In this document: positions 58,701 to 64,000 of the stretch, in pieces | Position numbering within the stretch: position 1 is the stretch's first letter | How the letters are laid out: the number at the start of each line of letters is the position of its first letter | Position numbers and translations under genes: made by a program | Notes under the pieces: model-generated | Seen by the model: only the letters and a program-made list of their open reading frames with translations | What the model was told of the DNA's origin: nothing | The model's database searches: none | Source: Cornus controversa | Taxonomy: Eukaryota > Streptophyta > Magnoliopsida > Cornales > Cornaceae | Reading direction: 5' to 3' | Assembly (NCBI GenBank): GCA_026545225.1 | Contig: CM048845.1 | Location: forward strand, 76,983,033-77,047,032 | DNA length: 64,000 bases

Positions 58701-61700
58701 GATTTTTTTGACTCCCTCACTCCTTTAGAAGAAGATCCACCCATCTTCTCCTTGCCTCCATCCTCGCTTGCATGCCCTCTTTCTTGTCAATGCCTTTTTT
58801 TTTGAAAAAAAAGAAGAAAAAAACAGAAGGTATCCTCCACGAAGTCTTCATATGTTAAATCCAAGTATGGAGCTAAAATATGAAGTTTACACATTACCCA
58901 ATCCTAAGGTTGTTGCCCTTTCAGTACAAAAATGTCAATGCTTGACAGCCCCTCTCTACGTCTCAGGGTCAATCACTGTCAATGGTGTGCATTCTCTGGC
59001 AATTTGAGATCCAGACGTTCCACCACCACCAAACTGGAGCTTAACAGCGCCTGAAACCCCTGACAGGCATCATTTTCCACTAGCTCCCTACAAAAAGGCT
59101 TTTTTTCCCTTTAAAAATCAATTCATAACTGTCAGCTGAGGTAAATGGTTTTATCCAGTCCCTCTATGCACTCCATTGCAGCTATGTCACCCCAGATCCT
59201 CATGTGCATCATTTGAAATGTCCATCAAAACCTTAGAAGCCAACTAACTGTCCTTATGACTTAATCATCCCACTGAAGTCCATGCATCTGAACTGAAGGC
59301 ATATAAACCGTTTTAACTTTCTGTCACGAACTCGTGGCGTCATCTGTCACCAGTTTGATTCTATCTTCCAAACACTACTCCAGTCCTGCTCTGGGCGTCA
59401 ATGGTCCCCTTCATCCTTCCCTGTCATTTATACCTGCAGTAATTATTTTGCAAAATCCTCCACCTTTATTTTGTCTGGCTTGCTGGAAGAACCAACTTCC
59501 CATCTAGCCCTCCTTGGGTTAAACTCCACCATTAGAAGAGATACAGGACAGCTCTGGCATCTCTTGCATGGGTCTTGGTTTTCTCTGGAGTCACCCCCGG
59601 GATCTAAATAAGTGGTTTTCAATTGGTCCAGTGTTGACTACGTGCTGTTGATAAGATTTATATGCACCCCATTGTAACGGCCCGCCAACTTACAAGAGGA
59701 GGTTTTGCCACGCAGGTGCAACACAGGCTGAGCAGGACGCTATTTGGCATCTGCGTGTCATAGAGAGAGCAAAGTTCTAGAGTCTTCCGGAAGCGTCTAG
59801 AGAAGTGTGGAGTATTCTAGAGAGATGTGGAAGATTCTAGAGTATTCTAGAAGTATCTAGACAAGTGTGGAGTATTCTAGAGTGTTTTGGAACATTCTAG
59901 AAGTATAGTAAAGTTTCTAGAGTTGTTTAGAGAAGTGTAGAATGTTGTAGAGAAAACTAGAAGGTTCTATAATGTTGGAAAGTATTGTAGATATTTGTAG
60001 AAGTTTAAAGAAGAGTCTAGAATAGTAGAAAGTTCTAGAATTGTAGAGTGTAATTAATATGTAAGCATTTATGAAGAAGTTTCTAGAGAGAAATTAAGAT
60101 GCCTATAAATAGGCAAAGTAGTCATTTGTAAGAATCAAGCTCCAGAAGTGGGAGAAGCTCCAAGTGGAGAGTGAGCCTTGTAAACACTTCCTTTGAGTAA
60201 TAATACAATTAGTTTTCCTCTTGCCAACCAAGTGTGTGTGAGTGTGCAGGCCGAGTGAGTGCGAGAGTCGCTATAGTACACTAGTGAGTGGCACAAGTGG
60301 AGTATGTTGGAGAGAGAGCATGGAGTTAGGCTGACCAAGGCTTGTGTGAGGAGTAACAACGTCTTGGTGCCGCACGGGTGTGGCTAGAGTGGTGGAGAAA
60401 CTCTAGGCCTGTGACACCATGCTTCCCTGCCTGAGCCTTACTCGTTTATGCTTTCAATTGTTTGGCCCTCTCCTTGTTTGGTCCATTCTTTCCCTGGGCC
60501 TCATCTGTTACGTAGTTCTACCCAAAGTTCGAAATCGGCCGTCTATTTGAAGTCCTTCAACATGATGTGGTACTTCAGTAAAACCAACAATGATGCCTGG
60601 AAATTCCATTTTGGCTACAAGAGCAGAATTTTATGCCATCTGGAGTGCCCCGTGATTTCTTGTTTTTTTTATTTTTTTTATTTTTTAATAATCACAAATC
60701 CCCAGAATAGGCCTCTATCGCCTTGAAGATTTCTGGATCCTAGAAATGAATTAGCAGTCGTAATCAGATTTTAGCTTTACAATTGTAAAGTTGAAATTTC
60801 TTTTGATTATGATGGTTTAGGAGGTGTTGAAGTGTGTAGGTGTTAGCACATTTATCTTCTGTCAACAAGTGCTTCGTATTGCGATATTCTGTTGTGGAAA
60901 AGATGTTTGGGTTGCACTTCTTGTTTTCCCTTCTTAAAGTTGTTTGGTGCCAAAAGTAGATATACTCCTATATATTTTTTGATAAGCAAATTCATTAAAA
61001 GCTCCCTAGAGGGAAGCGTGCCCAAAGAACAAAGCAAGAAGAAGAATAGCTATACTCTCAAGCTATCTACAAAATCCAAAAGATCCCCCAAAGATGTACA
61101 ATTTCGCCCATTAACCCAAAAGAATAAAGAACATATGTTGCATATATTTTCATTATTAACCTTACGAGAACAATTAGGCATGCACATCTAGCGTCTTTGC
61201 TAACATTGAATTTGATTAGTTAAGTCTATTGGCAAATTCTTGAGTTCGTGCTTCTTTCTTGTGTGCTAGTAGCTGTATGGTACTGCGAGAAAGCATATTG
61301 TTTATTTATAAAGCATGTATCACTATGTGATTTTTCTGACGTTTACGTTCTTTTTGTCTTCATTTCGATTGTACGGGGGACTAAAAATTGTGTTATCAGG
61401 ATTAATGGATAAGTTATACCTAGGGAGAGGAAGCTCTCTAACCTGCTTTTTTGTTTGGTTGAGCAGGAAGGAGAGGTGGAAAGAAAGGAATGTTGTTTGT
61501 TCCATTATAATTCTTAGAATGGTGTTTTCTAAAGGGAAAACACATAAAAGAAAGGAGGGGCATCCTCACTTCCTCTCACTTTTGGGAGGACAGGTTTGGT
61601 GGGCCTGGAGGAAGTCCCTCTTCCTCCTTTGCCTTCCCCTTTTCTTCATACCATATGATGGAAAGTCTGTCCTCCCTCTCCATTTCCTTCTAGCCAATTC

Positions 61701-63007
61701 TTTCTCCCACTTTTCCCTCCTACGAAATGTGCCATTAGAAAAGACAATTAGAAGTGAGTTGAAAACTGGAGTGGAATAGTAATAGTCTGATGCCTTTCTA
61801 TTTGGTCATAAGTTTTTCTTGAGCTAATAGATATAACGAGGTATGGGTTTTGATAAAATTGGTCAATTTTCTTGGCTTGGTATTGGGTTTAGGCTGGGGA
61901 TGGGTTATGAAGAGCTTGGCCTAACTTGAACCCATTCACATTCCAAATGTTTGTCTAGTCTGATATTAATTTCTATGTTACTAACTTTAGTTTTTTTTAT
62001 AATTTTTTATTGTTTTCTATATTTATTTCATCCAACTGTTATTGCTCATCCAAAGCATGTGCTTTTTCTTCCACAATGATCACACCGAACACCTGACTAT
62101 AAAATATGAATGACAGAAATAGCTAGTCAAAGCCTTCCCCGTGTTTTAACTTCCATAGCTAAATTGTGGTCAAACAGGTATAAATAACAGTATAAATATT
62201 TTTTCGTGACCAAGATGGTGAAAGACCCCCATCTTAAAGAGTTACGGGAAGCTAGTCGATTGGTGTTGAGCTCTAGTCTGACTTTGATCAACCTGAAGTT
62301 CATTCTTACGGCAGGCTGAGCGTTTGTCTGGGGCTTCTAAGCTATATTCCAGTCTGTGCTTCAGGATTAGTTCTGTCTGAAATCAGCAAAGGCTTTCCAA
62401 TCCTAAATGGAAGTGTATTGAAATTTGAACCATCACAAGGGGATTTTGATTAGTCTATTCCATGTTTGCACTCAGTGTTTGCGCTGGAGTGCTTGGATGT
62501 TTGTTTGGTTAATGATCATTTAGTTCCTTCTTATCATACTTGTTTATCTGATTTTCACTTGACATGTTAGTGATGGTTTCAGTTTGTTTCTTTTAGGTTT
62601 TGATGGTATTGCTGCTCAAACTTTTATGTTCTTTAACATGAGAATCCTGTTTTAATTGCCATCAGGTTCCAGTCAAGAAAACTCAAGAAAAAGCTGCTAA
62701 TCTGGATTTAAGCTCTAGAACAGCTCCGAAATCCCCTTGGATGCCCTTTCCAATGTTGTTTGCAGCCATCTCAGATAAAGTCCCTACTATGGAGCAGATA
62801 TATTTTAATTACGAGTTATTCAGGGTACGTAAGTGAGATAGGATCTGTTCGTTTCTATCTTGTTATTTGGATGAAAGTGTTTGTGATTTTCCCCCCCTTG
62901 ATATTTGTCAGAAGAAGAGCATAAGTCGGGATGATTTTGTCAGAAAGTTGAGGTTGATAGTTGGGGACGCTTTGTTGAGGTCTACAATAACAGATCTTCA
63001 GTCAAAG
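49742..63007 (+). CDS. RCD1: RCD1/SRO family protein (WWE, PARP-like and RST domains); last exon not identified
   Basis: A plant hub protein that binds transcription factors in stress signalling, mainly nuclear. Coding exons: 49742-50886, 51977-52218, 52665-52768, 62666-62824, 62912-63007; all GT-AG, phases 2, 1, 0, 0, giving 582 residues so far (Arabidopsis RCD1 is close to 590). N-terminal basic signals lie at residues 19-23 and 51-58 (KLGKRRKL). WWE is at about 85-165 ([45 protein letters not shown]). The PARP-like fold spans about 275-465 ([58 protein letters not shown]-like [19 protein letters not shown]). The RST domain is at 517-582 ([40 protein letters not shown]). The start is the first ATG after a GTGAATAG acceptor-like site. 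The usual PARP H-Y-E triad is not apparent, as in RCD1. Exon 1 read-through past 50886 ends at 50947. The last few codons probably lie at or beyond the right end. Confidence 0.95.
55269..55325 (+). mobile_element. LTR start fragment
   Basis: TGTTAGGAATTGTATCTCAA followed by ATTCCTTATTTAATTAGG and TTTCTAGTTTAGAGTTGTAT matches the start of the solo LTR at 42186 (TCAAATTCCTATTGTGATTA and TTTCTATTATAGAGTTGTAT). Similarity is lost after about 55325, so only a fragment remains. Confidence 0.5.
58097..58264 (+). mobile_element. Au-type SINE with perfect 18-bp target duplication
   Basis: A 168-bp element: CTTGGCACAACGGTAAGG (box A, tRNA-like), CATTGTGACTTGAACGTCAC, GGGTTTGAAACAAGGAAACA (box B region), GGTGAGACTGCGTACATTTG, CCGTAATGGCGGGAGCCTCG, TGCATTGGGATACCCC and a short T-tail. 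This matches the layout of the plant Au SINE (GGTCATGGGTTCGAATC, GGAAACAGCC, GGCTGCGTAC, GCGGGAGC, GCACCGGGCTGCCC-T). Identical flanks AGTTAAATGAAAATAAAT at 58079-58096 and 58265-58282 show an undisturbed insertion. It lies in sense orientation in intron 3 of the RCD1-like gene. Confidence 0.92.
58690..59640 (+). other. degenerate coding-like sequence, unassigned
   Basis: Higher GC than its surroundings, with blocked frames such as [20 protein letters not shown] (ATG at 58691) and [20 protein letters not shown]. Similar text seems to resume beyond the solo LTR (60418-60660). It looks like an old retroelement open frame into which the LTR element inserted. I cannot name the family. Confidence 0.3.
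59673..60416 (+). mobile_element. solo LTR (744 bp) with TCTAGA-rich internal repeats
   Basis: Begins TGTAACGGCCCGCC and ends CTGTGACA, giving TGT...ACA termini. CCAT adjoins both ends (59669-59672 and 60417-60420), suggesting a 4-5 bp target duplication. It contains promoter-like GCCTATAAATAGGC (60108-60121) and an AATAATACAAT motif. The U3-like part, 59775-60035, is built of degenerate 20-25 bp units of the form TCTAGAGAAGTGTGGAGTAT. No internal region adjoins, so it is probably a solo LTR left by recombination. Confidence 0.7.
60972..61190 (-). mobile_element. L1-type LINE 3' fragment, inverted
   Basis: On the minus strand it reads [20 protein letters not shown] and FVDSLRV before a stop, then AGGGAGCTTTTAATGAATTTGCTTATC and an A-rich end. 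This is the same protein tail and 3' motif (TTTTAATGAATT..TTATC) as the L1 fragment at 47458-47784. The 5' end is diffuse at about 61150-61190. Oriented against the RCD1-like gene. Confidence 0.75.
61191..62665. other. intron 3, right part
   Basis: No host exon found. The 154-codon plus frame at 61315-61779 is rich in F, S, L, K and R and spans a GGAAGG/CCTTCC-rich stretch. I regard it as chance or transposon text. Pyrimidine-rich sequence leads to the ATTGCCATCAG acceptor at 62665. Confidence 0.4.
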
Positions 63008-64000
63008 GTAGGGTTAATACTTTCTTGTGATTTAATTGCTGTGAGAATCATTTTATGGTGTAGGTTGTGCAATGACTATATATGATTTTGATAGATCAGA
63101 GATTAGATTAATAATTATAAATTCGTAACTTTTGTATTTGTATGAGATGTCTAGGCTATCATTGATGAAGGTCGCATGTTGTGGAATTTGTTTGACCTTA
63201 AGTTGTATCCACATGATCAAAGGATTGTAACTATGCACCAGACTCTCTTTAACAGCTTTTTTAAGAAACAATTCTATATTTAGCATGGTTGTTGAAGGCT
63301 TGCCTAGGCTGCATAAAAGCCCCATGTTCATTAAGGCTCAGCTAGAGTGCCTTAATTCCTAACAGGCCAGACCTCTTCGGCCAGGCTCACATAAAGCCCT
63401 CAAGCTCACGCTTTTTAGCAGGCTCAAAGCTCAAAAAAGTGCACCTTTGATTTTTCAATCATTAATTTATGTTGTTTATTCTCTTCATTTCATGATACTT
63501 GATTCTGCATTTTGTATAATCTACAAAATTATTGTTGTTTTTGTGTTGCACATCTTTATGGCATTTGATTTAGTTGATTCATATGCAAATCAAAAATATT
63601 ATTCTCATTGTAAATCCTCAAGTTTTTTTGTCAAAAATTCCATTTTATGGCATTTGATTTAGTTGGCGCATATGCATATCGAAACGATTAGGCGCATTGA
63701 TTTACCTGATCCTAAGTTTATATGTCAAAATTTCTATTTTTAATGAACTTTTGATTTGTTAGGTTGGATAGCTTGAACTATTCCAAATGTACATTGATTT
63801 AGCTGAATTCATATGCAACCTGAAAAGATATATTTACATTGATTTAGCCAATTCATCAAATTGATATTCTGAAATTTTTCTTTATTATAATCTTGACTAG
63901 TATTTGTTGCATATTTTAATTTTTTTTCTTTACTTATATTTAATATTAATAACTGTTACACATGTGCCTTACTTCAATTAGGCTCGTTCCTTACATTGTG
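63008..64000 (+). other. end of window: expected 3' part of the RCD1-like gene
   Basis: After the GTAGGGTTA donor at 63008 no RCD1-like C-terminus is obvious. One open stretch after a TGTCTAG acceptor-like site (63155-63283, 43 codons with stop, starting AIIDEGRMLWNLFDLKLYPH) would join in frame, but it does not resemble known SRO tails, so I do not call it. A GCATTTGATTTAGTTG-type motif recurs loosely at about 63560, 63650 and 63835. Confidence 0.35.

Larger units (their letters stand above)
52769..62665 (+). other. 9.9 kb intron 3 of the RCD1-like gene
   Basis: Separates the exon ending [11 protein letters not shown] from the RST-domain exon beginning [13 protein letters not shown]. It contains LTR debris (55269-55325), possible old L1 or gag-like text at about 53950-54500, an LTR-like stretch at about 56300-57000 (TTTTTTACGTGAAAAACC), a SINE (58097-58264), degenerate coding-like sequence at 58690-59640, a solo LTR (59673-60416) and an L1 tail (60972-61190). 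No host exon was found inside. The reading frame joins exactly across it (phase 0), so splicing is expected. Confidence 0.75.

Noticed and set aside
61315-61779. 154-codon open frame in intron 3 of the RCD1-like gene
   Set aside because: No family resemblance, low-complexity GGAAGG/CCTTCC content and no splice context. It is treated as chance or repeat sequence.
63155-63283. Candidate last exon of the RCD1-like gene (43 codons with stop)
   Set aside because: It joins in phase but does not resemble SRO C-terminal tails, and intron AT content makes such stretches common. Left uncalled.

Overview
This is a 64 kb piece of AT-rich, repeat-rich nuclear DNA from a flowering plant, most likely a eudicot. 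The reasons are GT-AG split genes, CT-rich leader sequences, plant gene families (a plastid acyltransferase, an RCD1/SRO protein), plant LINE, SINE, MULE, hAT and LTR debris, and a gene order I recall from Arabidopsis chromosome 1. There is no operon, CRISPR array, rRNA or phage. Coding exons make up only a few percent of the window.

Three plant genes form the backbone. (1) A minus-strand gene for chloroplast glycerol-3-phosphate acyltransferase (ATS1 type) enters at 27.2 kb and runs off the left edge. Exons 1, 2, 3 and 4 lie at 27.2-26.97, 22.6, 16.1 and 15.9 kb. Exons 3 and 4 are present again at 5.7 and 1.85 kb inside a large direct duplication (copy A 795-9043, copy B 14861-20016). The leader frame is broken, the extra exons have lost their GT donors, and LINE sequence fills intron 2, so this locus looks decayed or at least heavily disturbed. 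The catalytic exons would lie left of the window. (2) A complete, intact five-exon DAD1 gene (oligosaccharyltransferase subunit, 116 residues) lies on the minus strand at 36949-32531. (3) An RCD1/SRO-type gene on the plus strand starts at 49742. It encodes WWE, PARP-like and RST domains in five recognised coding exons up to 63007, with a 9.9 kb intron between the PARP-like and RST parts. Its last few codons are not identified.

From memory, the Arabidopsis genes ATS1 (At1g32200), DAD1 (At1g32210) and RCD1 (At1g32230) sit side by side in this order, so the window appears to be a conserved gene block inflated by transposons. No trace of the gene expected between DAD1 and RCD1 was recognised.

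Layout: 0-9 kb, copy A of the duplication with nested DNA transposons; 9-14.8 kb, unique sequence with a broken kelch-repeat gene; 14.9-21.6 kb, copy B with RTE- and L1-type LINE remains; 22.5-27.2 kb, start of the ATS1-like gene; 27.4-31.4 kb, tandem repeat, MULE-like and hAT-like elements; 32.5-37 kb, DAD1; 37-49.7 kb, mostly featureless DNA with a solo LTR, tandem duplications and LINE fragments; 49.7-63 kb, the RCD1-like gene, whose large intron holds a SINE with a perfect target duplication, a solo LTR and a LINE tail.

I see no new multi-gene system. The most interesting point is the out-of-frame internal duplication of ATS1 exons 3-4 in a conserved gene block, with several independent marks of decay.
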